Positions 24,336-34,524 of a stretch of 40,261 nucleotides of DNA are shown here, one piece after another (position 1 is the stretch's first letter; every line of letters starts with the position of its first letter). The translations under genes and the position numbers were made by a program. Where the stretch lies: positions 1 to 40,261 of the forward strand of contig QQUU01000073.1 of assembly GCA_003385605.1 (NCBI GenBank), written 5' to 3'. The notes beneath the pieces are model-generated. The model did not search any database. It was not told the origin of the DNA and worked only from the letters and a program-made list of their open reading frames with translations. The DNA comes from Bacteroidota bacterium. GTDB taxonomy: Bacteria > Bacteroidota > Bacteroidia > Flavobacteriales > Schleiferiaceae.

Positions 24336-25694
24336 TTAAATCTCTCGATTCATATCCCAAGCTTCTAAGTATTCTGCAACGCGCTTGACAAACATTCCTC
24401 CAAGTGCACCGTCTACAACGCGATGGTCGTAGCTGTGGCTCAAGAACATTTTGTGTCGGACGGCAATGAGATCGCCTTCTGGGGTTTCTACCACAGCAGG
24501 TTTCTTCACAATAGCACCTGCAGCCATAATGGCTACTTGTGGCTGATTGATAATTGGCGTGCCGAGCAGGTTGCCAAAGGTTCCTACGTTGGTTAACGTG
24601 TAGGTACCTCCGGAAATCTCGTCTGGCTTAAGTGCGTTGTTTCTCGCGCGGTTGGCCAAATCGTTCACAGCTTTCGTCAATCCGAGCAAGCTCAACTGAT
24701 CTGCGTTCTTCACTACCGGTACAATCAAATTACCAGATGGGAGAGCAGCAGCCATACCTACATTGATATTGCCGTGTTTGATAATATTCGACCCGTCTAC
24801 GCTGACATTAATCATTGGGAAATCCTGGATGGCCTTCACGATGGCCTCCATGATGATCGGCGTGAATGTAATTTTCTCACCGTGCTTCTCTTGGAAGCTC
24901 TTCTTGACCTTGTTTCTCCAGAGAACTACCTTGGTCATATCAGCTTCTACAAACGAAGTTACATGTGGTGAGGTCTGTACTGAATTCACCATGTGGTCCG
25001 CGATAAGCTTTCTCATGCGGTCCATTTCGATGATTTCATCACCGGCAGATGGAGTAATACTTGGTGTGGCTGTGGCCGCTGGTGCTTTTGGTGCAGCCGC
25101 AGGAGCAGCAGGAGTAACAGCAGGAGTTGGTGCAGGTGCAGCAGATGGGGCCGTGCGTCCGCCTTCTAGGTAGGCGAGAACATCTTTCTTGGTAACACGG
25201 CCGTCTTTGCCAGAACCTTTGATTTGATCCAATTCCGCTTGACCTATACCTTCTTCCTTCGCCATACTACGCACCAAAGGAGAGTAGAAGCGACCGTTTG
25301 AATTCTTAGCAATAGGTGCATTTGGGGCGGCTGGAGCTACGGTTTGGGCGGCAGCGGCTACTTGCGTTTCAATTTCAGCCACAACTTCTTCAACTGCCGG
25401 CGCCGGTGCGGGAGCAGGCGCACTTTCTGCAGCTACTTCAGTTTCTCCTGAGCCTTCAGTTTCAATAATGGCAATAGCTGCGCCTACCTGAGCGACATCA
25501 TTTACATTGCTGATGATTTTTACAAGTGTTCCACTCACTGGTGAAGGAACCTCACTATCTACTTTATCGGTAGCAACTTCAACAACGCTTTCCTCTGCTT
25601 CAATGAAGTCGCCTTCACTTTTGAGCCACGTGGTAATGGTAGCTTCTGCAACGGATTCGCCCATTTTGGGCAGGATAAGTTCGAATTGAGCCAT
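24336..25694 (-). CDS. 2-oxoacid dehydrogenase E2 component (dihydrolipoamide acyltransferase)
   Basis: 452 residues in standard E2 order. The lipoyl domain (about 1-78) has Lys44 in EVATDKVDSEV as the lipoylation site. An Ala/Pro-rich linker follows, then the peripheral subunit-binding domain (about 133-172; FYSPLVRSMAKEEG, GRVTKKDVLAYL), a second Ala/Pro linker, and the catalytic domain (about 215-452) with the HRVVDG motif (His424, Asp428). It transfers acyl groups to CoA in a pyruvate-, 2-oxoglutarate- or branched-chain-type complex. No E1 or E3 genes are adjacent. The single lipoyl domain and sequence style suggest a branched-chain or general E2 rather than a pyruvate E2, at moderate confidence. 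Confidence 0.92.
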   Translation of the reverse strand: MAQFELILPKMGESVAEATITTWLKSEGDFIEAEESVVEVATDKVDSEVPSPVSGTLVKIISNVNDVAQVGAAIAIIETEGSGETEVAAESAPAPAPAPAVEEVVAEIETQVAAAAQTVAPAAPNAPIAKNSNGRFYSPLVRSMAKEEGIGQAELDQIKGSGKDGRVTKKDVLAYLEGGRTAPSAAPAPTPAVTPAAPAAAPKAPAATATPSITPSAGDEIIEMDRMRKLIADHMVNSVQTSPHVTSFVEADMTKVVLWRNKVKKSFQEKHGEKITFTPIIMEAIVKAIQDFPMINVSVDGSNIIKHGNINVGMAAALPSGNLIVPVVKNADQLSLLGLTKAVNDLANRARNNALKPDEISGGTYTLTNVGTFGNLLGTPIINQPQVAIMAAGAIVKKPAVVETPEGDLIAVRHKMFLSHSYDHRVVDGALGGMFVKRVAEYLEAWDMNREI

Positions 25695-25744
25695 TGATAT
25701 TTGGGTTTATCGTCCTCGAATTTACGGCAAAAAACCGTGGTAAT

Positions 25745-27697
25745 TTAAGGCGTCGTGCATTTGGTTAATTGCCATAAGCGCAATAGGTCACTGCGCAGCG
25801 CAGCCTCTTTTGCATAATCCTCAGCGAGTGCTCTCGCATTTTGAGAAAAGTCTAATTCCTGAGGCAATTCTCTGCAAATGTCAAAAATCGGTTGCGGCAT
25901 CTGCGGTAGTGAAAACTTTTCGCCTAAAGCTGTTGAATACCCTATCAATGTGCGTTTTCCAGAGAGTAGCTTTCCCGCAGAAGAGATCCAAAGGCGCCAA
26001 CCTTTGCCTCGGCCCATGACCTGTGCCATCAAAAAGGACATAGGCAAGGTGAGTACTAGTAAAAGCGTTAACCCTATTTCATAAACGCGACGTTGACGCA
26101 GGTAATTGGCATCAGTAATCCGCAGTGCTTTCTTGTAGGTCATTCCTTGACTCAAGCTGCTGTTTGAACCAATGATAAATGCGCGCTCTGGAAGTAATGA
26201 TTTCACGGATGTCTGCGTGCCCATCGCTTCCGTAATGGCAATAAGTTCATCATAACTGCTCGAGGAACAATCAACTACTAATTCATTGATGCGGTGTAGT
26301 TTCACCAGTGCCTCTAAGTGCTCAAAATTTTCGTTTTCCAGAGGTTTTTGATGCCACAAAAAGGAGGGGCGTACGCCGCTTTCGTTTAAAATATTCTCTA
26401 GAGCGCTGAGGTTGTCTTTACTTCCGTAAAACATCACGCGAGGCTGCCTTTGCTCATTGGAAAAGAGCCTTTGTCCGGTTACCGCGGCAATCAGTGCTCG
26501 GTATACAATCAAACTGGCTGTACCGACCAAGGCACCTAGAACAAGTAGTGCTCTTGAGAAGCGCAGCTCCTCCGGCAACAGACCGTAGCCAAAGCCAATG
26601 ATCAGGGTTGTGACGAGCATTGACCGCACAATGTTTTTGGGCTGTGCACCTTTGAAATAGGTACCGCTTACCCACAAACCAAATACCCACAACAGCACAT
26701 ACGCGCCTTGGACATTGTAGGTGTAGATATCCGGGTAAGAACCGCCATTGATGAAACGGTGGTTGAGCTCCCAGTAGGTTTTAACCGAGTTCAAAAGGAA
26801 GTATAAAACCGCGGCATCAAGCACTGGTGCAAACGCACTGCGCGCTATTCGGGCCACCACGGCTAGTGCTGCACGTAAGTAGATGCCTAAGTAAATCAGG
26901 CTTTTGTAGGCCCAGGCGGCACCACCACTGAATTGTTTCTGAGCAAAGAGAATCATTGCTTGGTAAAACATGCGGACGTAGTTCAAACTCCCGCGCTTCG
27001 TGCTCTCGCCTTTGTAATGAATGATTTTACTCTCGGCGAAGTAAATGTTCTTTTTACCCGTTTTCTGTAATTCGTAACTAAGATCGATGTCTTCCCCGTA
27101 CATGAAGTAACGCGGGTCGAAGCCGCCCACCTCTAACAATAGTTTCGTGGGGACCATCATGTAGCAGCCGACCAGAATATCTACCTCGTGGTTATCGTCT
27201 TTACTTAAGTGCCCAAGGTGGTATTTGGCGAAAGTCTTGGAGGTAGGAAATAGTGCACTCAACCCACTAATCTTCCACAACGCCACTAGTGGGGTAGGAA
27301 GGGCGCGCTTGGATTCGGGCAAGAATTGGCCACTACCGTCAATACCTTGAATGCCCAATCCTCCGACCTCTGGATGACTTTTTAGATAGTCGATGCTTTT
27401 CTCAAGCGTGTCCGAACGCAAAACAGTATCGGGGTTAAGGATAAGGGTATAGGTGCCTTGGGCTGCCCTAAAGCCTACATTGTTCGCCTTTCCGAACCCT
27501 AGGTTTTCGTCATTATTGATCCAACGGACCTTGGGAAATTGACTGAGGATTTCGGCTTCGCCTGAGTCGCTGCTTTGGTTGTCCACTACAATGACTTCAA
27601 AACCATAGTTCGTCTTGCTCTGATAGATGCTATCTAGGCATTGTGAAAGAAATTCCTTCACGTTGTAATTGACAATGACTATGCTGAGGTCTAGCAT
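25745..27697 (-). CDS. GT2 glycosyltransferase fused to a degenerate phosphoglycosyltransferase-like membrane region
   Basis: 650 residues. Residues 1 to about 245 are a GT-A fold family 2 glycosyltransferase of the rhamnosyltransferase type: SIVIVNYNVKEFL at the start, nucleotide-sugar Asp39, LILNPD (85-90) in the DXD position and the FMYGEDIDL acid motif (198-206). Residues about 265-410 hold several hydrophobic segments. Residues about 418-515 look like the Rossmann-type CoA-binding region found in WcaJ/WbaP-type polyprenyl-phosphate glycosylphosphotransferases. Residues about 535-590 keep traces of that catalytic domain (RRVYEIGLTLLL, then GKLLSGKRTLIGYS), but the central roughly 100-residue active-site part is missing. 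Likely a surface polysaccharide glycosyltransferase. It overlaps the recR stop by 1 nt (TAATG). Confidence 0.85.
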   Translation of the reverse strand: MLDLSIVIVNYNVKEFLSQCLDSIYQSKTNYGFEVIVVDNQSSDSGEAEILSQFPKVRWINNDENLGFGKANNVGFRAAQGTYTLILNPDTVLRSDTLEKSIDYLKSHPEVGGLGIQGIDGSGQFLPESKRALPTPLVALWKISGLSALFPTSKTFAKYHLGHLSKDDNHEVDILVGCYMMVPTKLLLEVGGFDPRYFMYGEDIDLSYELQKTGKKNIYFAESKIIHYKGESTKRGSLNYVRMFYQAMILFAQKQFSGGAAWAYKSLIYLGIYLRAALAVVARIARSAFAPVLDAAVLYFLLNSVKTYWELNHRFINGGSYPDIYTYNVQGAYVLLWVFGLWVSGTYFKGAQPKNIVRSMLVTTLIIGFGYGLLPEELRFSRALLVLGALVGTASLIVYRALIAAVTGQRLFSNEQRQPRVMFYGSKDNLSALENILNESGVRPSFLWHQKPLENENFEHLEALVKLHRINELVVDCSSSSYDELIAITEAMGTQTSVKSLLPERAFIIGSNSSLSQGMTYKKALRITDANYLRQRRVYEIGLTLLLVLTLPMSFLMAQVMGRGKGWRLWISSAGKLLSGKRTLIGYSTALGEKFSLPQMPQPIFDICRELPQELDFSQNARALAEDYAKEAALRSDLLRLWQLTKCTTP

Positions 27698-28314
27698 TAT
27701 TGCGGCAGGCTTTGTTCGTAAGGTATACGGTGTTGTATGCTTCGGCCGAGGGTGACTTCATCTGCAAATTCAAGCTCATCACCAACAGCGATTCCTCGCG
27801 CAATAGTCGTTAAGCTCGCTCCGAAATCTTTGATTTTGCGGTACAAATAGAAGTTGGTAGTGTCCCCTTCCATGGTCGTATTCAGGGCGAACACGACCTC
27901 TTTAACCTCGCCGGTTTTCATTTTGTCGATGAGTGCATCGATGGTGAGGTCACTAGGACCGATCCCGTCCATAGGGGAGATGAGTCCACCTAAGACATGG
28001 TATACACCACTATATCCGCCAGTGTTTTCTATGGCCATTACGTCGCGCACATCTTCAACGATACAAACGATGCTCTTGTCGCGCTTGGGACTGCTGCATA
28101 TGCTACATATTTCTGTATCAGAAATGGTGTGACATTCGCTGCAAAATGTGGTGTTGTTTCTCAAATCCAATAAGGCCGCACTGAGGCTTTCTGTCTGACC
28201 CGCTGGCCTGCGTAAGAGGTGCAGTGCCAACCTGAGGGCCGTCTTTTTACCGATGCCCGGCAAGCGAGAGATTTCCTCTACGGCCAATTCTATTTTACGA
28301 CTTGAAAAATTCAT
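27697..28314 (-). CDS. recR: Recombination mediator protein RecR
   Basis: 205 residues, normal length. The N-terminal helix-hairpin-helix ([20 protein letters not shown], about 15-34) is followed by the Cys4 zinc finger (Cys58, Cys61, Cys70, Cys73) and the Toprim domain (about 82-180) with [11 protein letters not shown] and the [16 protein letters not shown] block. RecR works with RecO (and RecF) to load RecA on SSB-coated single-stranded DNA during gap repair. It is divergent from SSS symporter 1 with only 37 nt between the two start codons, and the downstream glycosyltransferase is coupled through TAATG. That pairing looks positional. Confidence 0.97.
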   Translation of the reverse strand: MNFSSRKIELAVEEISRLPGIGKKTALRLALHLLRRPAGQTESLSAALLDLRNNTTFCSECHTISDTEICSICSSPKRDKSIVCIVEDVRDVMAIENTGGYSGVYHVLGGLISPMDGIGPSDLTIDALIDKMKTGEVKEVVFALNTTMEGDTTNFYLYRKIKDFGASLTTIARGIAVGDELEFADEVTLGRSIQHRIPYEQSLPQ

Positions 28315-28351
28315 TCCGTCTCAAAAGTAAGGGATTGCGCATATTTGTGGA

Positions 28352-29767
28352 ATGAACAACGCACTCTTTTTACTCCTATTGCTCCTTTATGTGGGTCTTT
28401 TAGCTTTTGTAGGCTACATCACCTCACGCGGCGCTTCCAATGCAACCTTCTTTAATGCGAATAAAAATGCCAATTGGCTTTTGGTGAGTTTTGGGATGAT
28501 TGGTGCATCGCTCTCCGGGGTGACATTTATCAGCGTACCGGGCTGGACGGCCGCTTCAGGCATGACCTATATGCTCATGGTGGTGGGGTATTTCTTGGGC
28601 TACTTGTTCATTGCTGGCGTATTGCTGCCGGTATACTACAGGAACAATGTCATCAGTATTTATGAGTTTTTGGGCATTCGCCTAGGTTTGGAAAGCTACA
28701 GAACGGGGTCATTGTTTTTCTTGCTTTCAAGAATTGTCGGTGCGGCGGCCCGATTGTACATCGTCTCCATGGTCGTTCAAGTGCTCATATGCGATGCATT
28801 GGGTGTTCCTTTCGTGGTCACCGCGGTATCCATATTGCTGCTTATTGCCGTCTACAGTGCTTCTGGCGGTATTGCTACTATCGTTTTCACAGATACGCTT
28901 CAAACTGCCCTAATGCTGCTGGCAGCGGTCATGGCTTTTTACTTTGTGGGCAAGGCCGTCGTTCCTGCAGGTAGCAGTTATGTAGAATTCCTTTCAGGAC
29001 ACCCGGACTGGCGTTTTGTGGAGTTTACCGGTCCTAAATCCTGGTGGCGTCAATTGCTCGGTGGTGCATCTATCGCAATCGCTATGACAGGACTTGACCA
29101 GGATATGATGCAGAAAAACCTTACCGTGAAACGACTGAAGGACGCACAAAAGAATATGGTACTGCTTGGTGGTACTTTACTTGTGGTGAACCTGTTGTTC
29201 CTCTCTTTGGGCATCTTTTTGACTGAATTTGCAGCGAATACAGGCATCACGGCTACAGGCGATAAACTATTCTCGGCCATCGCCATGCATCCATCGCTGC
29301 CCACTGCACTTCCAATTGTATTCTTCTTAGGTCTCCTTGCCGCGGCCTTCTCAAGTGCCGACAGCGCCTTAACCTCATTAACTACCGCATTCTGTATCGA
29401 CTTTTTAGGGATGAAGTCCAACGGGTCTACCAAGGTGCGTACCAGAGTTTATGTCGGGTTCATGGTCGTGCTTTTGGTGGTGATGCTTTTGATCTACACC
29501 TTGAAATCGGAGAGTATTATTAGCACACTCTTTACTGCTGCTGGATATACCTACGGGCCATTGGTGGGGCTCTTTAGTTTTGCCTTATTGTTTAACCGCA
29601 AGATCAAAGGATGGGCCGTACTTGCCGTTTGTGTTACGGCGCCGATTATCGCATATCAAATAAGCCTATGGGCACCCCAATTGGGATACGCCATAGGCTT
29701 TGAATTATTAGTGTACAATGGCCTGCTTACCTTGATCGGTTTGCTGGCGATCAGCAACCGCGCTTAA
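28352..29767 (+). CDS. Sodium:solute symporter (SSS family) 1
   Basis: 471 residues with about 13 membrane segments, the usual SSS core. Typical sites are GWTAASG (64-70) after the first helix pair, the TGLDQDMMQKNL block (246-257), and the Na2-site helix FSSADSALTSLTT (333-345). These transporters import a sugar, amino acid, carboxylate or vitamin with Na+; the substrate is not readable. A CATATTTG element (28340-28347), one mismatch from the -7 consensus, lies 4 nt before the ATG, which would make the transcript nearly leaderless. The stop codon overlaps that of the convergent subtilase gene (shared TTAA), and no terminator separates them. Confidence 0.93.
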   Translation: MNNALFLLLLLLYVGLLAFVGYITSRGASNATFFNANKNANWLLVSFGMIGASLSGVTFISVPGWTAASGMTYMLMVVGYFLGYLFIAGVLLPVYYRNNVISIYEFLGIRLGLESYRTGSLFFLLSRIVGAAARLYIVSMVVQVLICDALGVPFVVTAVSILLLIAVYSASGGIATIVFTDTLQTALMLLAAVMAFYFVGKAVVPAGSSYVEFLSGHPDWRFVEFTGPKSWWRQLLGGASIAIAMTGLDQDMMQKNLTVKRLKDAQKNMVLLGGTLLVVNLLFLSLGIFLTEFAANTGITATGDKLFSAIAMHPSLPTALPIVFFLGLLAAAFSSADSALTSLTTAFCIDFLGMKSNGSTKVRTRVYVGFMVVLLVVMLLIYTLKSESIISTLFTAAGYTYGPLVGLFSFALLFNRKIKGWAVLAVCVTAPIIAYQISLWAPQLGYAIGFELLVYNGLLTLIGLLAISNRA

Positions 29768-32700
29768 AGCTTACTTACATTTTGACTCACCGTGCCTGTA
29801 CTTGTGTGTACTTTCACAGTGTACATCCCTGCAGGTAAGCTGCTGAGATCCAATTGTACGGTTTCGCTAAGCGCTGCATAGGTCGAGCGTTGCAATAGTG
29901 TGCCAATCATCGAGTAGATCTCAATGGATGCCTCACCTAAATCACCACCTGTTGCGATACTCAAAATATCATTGGTTGGATTTGGATAGAACACCATCGG
30001 CATGGTGCCCTCTTCATCTAAACCGATATTGTTGAAGGTCGTAATCGTGCTGTCCACACCACAATCCGTAGTTACAATTAGCTTCACGGTGTAAGAGCCA
30101 TTTGCAGCATAGGTGTGCTGTGGGTTCTGTTGGTTGCTTGAATTTCCATCTCCAAAGTCCCAGAACCAAGCGGTCGGTGTAGGCGTCGAGTTGTCTTGGA
30201 AATTGTACGTCAAACCTCCTGCAAGTCCCAAGGTGAACTGTGGACGAAGCTTCGGCCCAGGAATGAGCAATGCTGAATCTGCAACAAATGTGTTTTCATT
30301 GTAATACACATACTCGAGGTAATAGTCCGTCGCGGAGGTGAGGGTAGAGGTATGAGCGCCCATTCCCATGAATGTATTCACGATAGATGACCCCTGACGA
30401 TTCAAGCTAAAGTTCCCCGCCAACGTAGTATCTGTGCTGCTCAAGCCAAAGTTGAACGGCTCGTCCTCACAAATGAGTGCAGGTATATTCAATGTGGCTG
30501 TAGAAGGCGTACCGGCGAGGTCAATCACGCGGATATTATCGAGGTATAAGTTATTTCCATAGCCACAAATACCGACAAACTCGAATTGGACATTGTTAGA
30601 ACTTAGGTTCGCTAAACTCACCGTATCTGTTCTCCAATCTGAAGGGTCATTCGGTACAAACGTTGAGGTGCTTGTACCCGCTGTGCTAAGGTCTGTACCG
30701 GCTTTGAGGTAAAGCGTATCAAAGGTGCTCCCACAATCGTCACTGACCACCACTGCAAGCTGGTCGAAGTACGAGGTAGAATACGGCGCGTAGCTCACGT
30801 CAAACATCAAGGTAGGGTTGGTGTAGCCGCTGATATCAAACTTAGGACTCAATAGTCCGTCGGTTGTACCTACGGTGTTGTAGTTGAAGTAGCCCATGTA
30901 CATGACGCCGGTCTTCGCTCCTGTAGGCCCGTCCACGTCTCCGCGAGTCCATGTTGTTCCATTATCTGCATTACGCACGGTGAAATCACCAAGGCTATTC
31001 GTCGTAAAGGTTTGTACGATTGGCAAGCTCGGCAATGCACTTACTACGATTTCATTGGTTTTCGTGATAGTATCACTGCCGTACGTATTCGTAGCAATGA
31101 GTGTCACTGTATAACTGCCCAATGCGCTAAAGCTAACCTGCGGGTTTTGCGAGCTCGCAGAAGTACTGTTTACAAAGCTGAATGTGTTTGGAGTTATGGT
31201 CCAATTCCAGCTTGTCGGCGACTTCGCGCTTTGATCGAGCAGGGTCATCGGGGCGTTCAAACACGGTGTTGAAGTTGAGGCAGTAAAGTCCGCAATAGGC
31301 GTTCCTATCTTATCTTCAATAGCAATGTTATCAATCGCGACATCACTTTGGTAATCGTCTCCCGTAGTACCGGTAAAGCGCAATAAAACGGTATCTCCTG
31401 TAAAGGCGCTGAGGTCGGTGTTCACCGTCTTCCAGCTGTTGCCCTGATCTCCACTCACGCTTAGTAGTGTGGTCCATGAAGTACCGTCGAAAATTTCAAC
31501 GAGCAGATCACCCATGGTAGCGCCGTACATGTGGTAGGCAAAATCTAATTCTGGAGCGATAGCACCACTGAGATCAATACAAGGACTGTACAATACAGCG
31601 TCCTGGAAATTACAGTTGCCTGAACTCTCTAGGTACAGGTATTTACCGCTGTTGCCGAAGCCTGATGAAGGTCCCGTACCGTTTGAGGCGGTACCACCAC
31701 CGTTGGTTCTCCAGTCGATATCATCTTCTGAGCCGTTGCTGAGGTTGGTCCAATCTCCACCCAGGTTACACACAGTGGCGCCACAGTTGGTATTGGTACC
31801 ACAGTTGTTAAACGCGTTGAAGTCCTGAAGGAACGGCAAGCTGTACAATGAAGAGTTCAAATAGGTAATCGTTTGATCAACCGTATCGTTTTGGCCATTC
31901 ATATCACCACTTAGCTCTGTCCAAGCGCGGATGGAACCGTTACTCGTCCCGGACCAAGTAATTGGGTTGGGGAATACAAAAACAGTATCTGCATATGGCG
32001 CCATAGAATCAAAAATGGTGTCGCGAACCACGCTGCCTAGGTATTCATACGCTACAGGCAGCGTATCCAGGGTACTGGTAGAAGGATTTCGAACTTGAAC
32101 CGCTACGTCAATAGTGCTGCTCTGACAGCTGCTCACAAATTGCGGATTCATCACTGCCTTCAGCTCTAGATCACGCGGCAGTGGACAGTTTTGAGTACCA
32201 CTTGGAAGGTCAACTGCATAGGAACGCTTCCCAGGGGCGCCGTTGTAATTCGCTGAAGCACTGATCCACGTGTCTGTGTTCACCACGTAAGGGATGACCA
32301 TACTGTTGCTCGAGGCAGTGAAAACGGAATCCATGTACTTCGTCCCAAGAATGTAGGCCGTGTAATCAGTCGCCGAAGTCACCGGGTTAATGGTCACCTT
32401 TAAGCTGTCGGGACATACCCAATCTACAGTAAGGCCTGAAGGTTGTGGCATAATAGTCATTGGACCCACTGTGGAAGTGTCGCCGTTCTTGATTACGCGC
32501 AAGTACGCCTCATCCGTTGGATTGTTTGGAACAGTCCAGTTGGCCATTCCTTGCCCCGTAATAGGGTTCAACGTCAGGTTGTTCCAAGAACTTCCTCCGT
32601 TAGAAGAGAATTGCCAGCTTAGTCCGTTAGTTTCACCGTCCCAGCGAACGACCATAGCTCCTGGGGTCAACGATTGACCGGTAAACGGATAGGCAATTTG

Positions 32701-34524
32701 CATGCGTTCTACCACTACGTCGTAGACTACGTAGAAGGTTTGTGGTCCTTGTGGAACGTTCGTCCCGTATACTGTAAAGCGGTAATCACCACTGCTTGGG
32801 TTATCGAGAGTCACCTGCTCTGCATTGTTCAAGGTATCAGTGGCACGCACCGCGAGGTTATTCAAGGTAACGTTGTTTGGCGTTGGGTTCAATACCCAAG
32901 GCTGGTAAGTAGTAGAACCGGTGAGATCAGTTACGGTGAAGTCAAGATTGTTTACCAATGCTTTAGAAGCAAAGGTCGAACCTTCTTTGTCTGTCCAGTA
33001 GAGCATGGCGCGTAATTCACGTGCACCATTAGGTACATTGATGTCGTAGGTCAATGTATCACCCGTTGTGATCGAGTTGGTAAACCAAGCTGTATCGCGG
33101 ATGGTTCGAATAGCGCGACGCGCATTTACTCGTCCGTACCCGAAAATAAAATCTGGGCCGTTGTTGCCGAGGTCATCGGCCGTATTCATGGCAATAGCTT
33201 TCAACAAACCGCCAGTAGCAGTGTCGCCTTGCAATTCGTCGTGGGCATTGTGTAGCACGGTAAAGAATCCTGCTACACCTGGGGCAGCCATAGAAGTACC
33301 TGTCTTAAAACCGTAGGTGTGTCCGTCAATAGTAGAATAGACGTTGGTTCCAACTGCAGCGAGATCTGGTTTAATACGTCCGTCGGCAGCAGGGCCTCGT
33401 GACGAAGAAGGTGCAATAGCATCGAGGTAGGTAATGTTGGCAGTGGCTACCACATTCTTTCCTTGTTTGTGGCCACCTGTTACGTTCCCCCATTGGGAAC
33501 CAGCACCGTAACCACAGTTTGAGCCATTGCTATTTCCAGCACTAAAGACGTGCATTAACGCCGGGTTATCACGAACGTCCTTGTCCATTTGTTGGGCATA
33601 GGCGGTGTAACCGGCATTACAACCGTTCGAGTACGAACTGTTGGTTACGCGAATTCCGTACAGAGAATAGTGGTTGTCAATATTGCTGAGGTTTTGCGGG
33701 TAATCGTAGTAAACCATGGTAGCACCTGTCGCATTACCGGCACCGTCTGGGTCGATATTACCTGCGGCAAAGACAGTTCCCGCAACGTGGTCGCCGTGGT
33801 CACCGATAGAGTTTCCTGCCAATGAGGTTAGACGTCCACGGTAATCGTCGTGTGGGCCTATGTCGCCATCATCACCGACACCGACTACAACATTTTCACC
33901 GGTAAATTCACCGTCTTGTTGCATGAAGGCCACTCGTGAGGAAGCACGGCTGTTCTCATTTTCAATCGTTCCTGGCTCCTCAATTGCTTGGATGAACAGT
34001 ACATGAGGTTCTTTGGCCAATTTTTCTAGGTCCTTAATCTTCAACGACGCCGTATACCAGCCGTCTTGCAATGGCAACATGCCTTTTGTGTAACGAAGTG
34101 CCGTAGAGAATTCAGGAGCAGTTAAGAATTGGACCGCGATATTTCCATCGTTTAGGACAGCCCAAGAAGGGATATCTCCGATGCTCAATGGGCCGTCTAA
34201 TTTCATCCGTGGTGTCCATGCAGTAAATGCACGAACTCCCGCAGCCTTGAGGTCTGAAGCACTCACACCTTTTGGTAGACGTACCTCAAATGCGTTTTCA
34301 GGTAAATAATGGAAGAGTTCTACACCTAAATCCACCAATGCTTTTTTATCTTCGGCAAGCACTGCGTGATCCCACATCGCAACTCCGTAGGTTGGGCTGC
34401 TGCTTTGAATTTGAAGGTAGCTGCCTTCATTTAAGTTGTAGGTGCCCGATTTTAAATTCAACTTTAATTGGGCGTTGGCGGTTACAGAAAAAGCGGTGAT
34501 TAATACGAGTAAAAATCTCTTCAT
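29764..34524 (-). CDS. T9SS-secreted subtilisin-like (S8) serine protease, multi-domain
   Basis: 1586 residues. After the signal peptide (MKRFLLVLITAFSVTANA) comes a propeptide-like region (about 20-185). The S8 domain (about 200-475) has Asp218 (GVGDDG), His243 (GDHGDHVAGT), oxyanion Asn331 (FSAGNSNG) and nucleophile Ser411 (GTSMAAPG). Further along are a beta domain, CARDB-like segments, two anchor-J-like jelly rolls (one ending SDVAIDNIAIED, one near NLYLDNIRVID), two PKD domains (one with WFWDFGDGNSSNQQNP), and a type A T9SS sorting domain at the end (FYPNPTNDIL ... LPAGMYTVKV). Probably a cell-surface protein-degrading enzyme for nutrient acquisition. The start codon directly abuts the divergent PIG-L start. 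Confidence 0.93.
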   Translation of the reverse strand: MKRFLLVLITAFSVTANAQLKLNLKSGTYNLNEGSYLQIQSSSPTYGVAMWDHAVLAEDKKALVDLGVELFHYLPENAFEVRLPKGVSASDLKAAGVRAFTAWTPRMKLDGPLSIGDIPSWAVLNDGNIAVQFLTAPEFSTALRYTKGMLPLQDGWYTASLKIKDLEKLAKEPHVLFIQAIEEPGTIENENSRASSRVAFMQQDGEFTGENVVVGVGDDGDIGPHDDYRGRLTSLAGNSIGDHGDHVAGTVFAAGNIDPDGAGNATGATMVYYDYPQNLSNIDNHYSLYGIRVTNSSYSNGCNAGYTAYAQQMDKDVRDNPALMHVFSAGNSNGSNCGYGAGSQWGNVTGGHKQGKNVVATANITYLDAIAPSSSRGPAADGRIKPDLAAVGTNVYSTIDGHTYGFKTGTSMAAPGVAGFFTVLHNAHDELQGDTATGGLLKAIAMNTADDLGNNGPDFIFGYGRVNARRAIRTIRDTAWFTNSITTGDTLTYDINVPNGARELRAMLYWTDKEGSTFASKALVNNLDFTVTDLTGSTTYQPWVLNPTPNNVTLNNLAVRATDTLNNAEQVTLDNPSSGDYRFTVYGTNVPQGPQTFYVVYDVVVERMQIAYPFTGQSLTPGAMVVRWDGETNGLSWQFSSNGGSSWNNLTLNPITGQGMANWTVPNNPTDEAYLRVIKNGDTSTVGPMTIMPQPSGLTVDWVCPDSLKVTINPVTSATDYTAYILGTKYMDSVFTASSNSMVIPYVVNTDTWISASANYNGAPGKRSYAVDLPSGTQNCPLPRDLELKAVMNPQFVSSCQSSTIDVAVQVRNPSTSTLDTLPVAYEYLGSVVRDTIFDSMAPYADTVFVFPNPITWSGTSNGSIRAWTELSGDMNGQNDTVDQTITYLNSSLYSLPFLQDFNAFNNCGTNTNCGATVCNLGGDWTNLSNGSEDDIDWRTNGGGTASNGTGPSSGFGNSGKYLYLESSGNCNFQDAVLYSPCIDLSGAIAPELDFAYHMYGATMGDLLVEIFDGTSWTTLLSVSGDQGNSWKTVNTDLSAFTGDTVLLRFTGTTGDDYQSDVAIDNIAIEDKIGTPIADFTASTSTPCLNAPMTLLDQSAKSPTSWNWTITPNTFSFVNSTSASSQNPQVSFSALGSYTVTLIATNTYGSDTITKTNEIVVSALPSLPIVQTFTTNSLGDFTVRNADNGTTWTRGDVDGPTGAKTGVMYMGYFNYNTVGTTDGLLSPKFDISGYTNPTLMFDVSYAPYSTSYFDQLAVVVSDDCGSTFDTLYLKAGTDLSTAGTSTSTFVPNDPSDWRTDTVSLANLSSNNVQFEFVGICGYGNNLYLDNIRVIDLAGTPSTATLNIPALICEDEPFNFGLSSTDTTLAGNFSLNRQGSSIVNTFMGMGAHTSTLTSATDYYLEYVYYNENTFVADSALLIPGPKLRPQFTLGLAGGLTYNFQDNSTPTPTAWFWDFGDGNSSNQQNPQHTYAANGSYTVKLIVTTDCGVDSTITTFNNIGLDEEGTMPMVFYPNPTNDILSIATGGDLGEASIEIYSMIGTLLQRSTYAALSETVQLDLSSLPAGMYTVKVHTSTGTVSQNVSKL

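Noticed and set aside
17968-34524. CRISPR array or tandem DNA repeats suggested by the repetitive giant genes
   Set aside because: The repetition is at protein-fold level only; the DNA shows no regular identical repeats and spacers.
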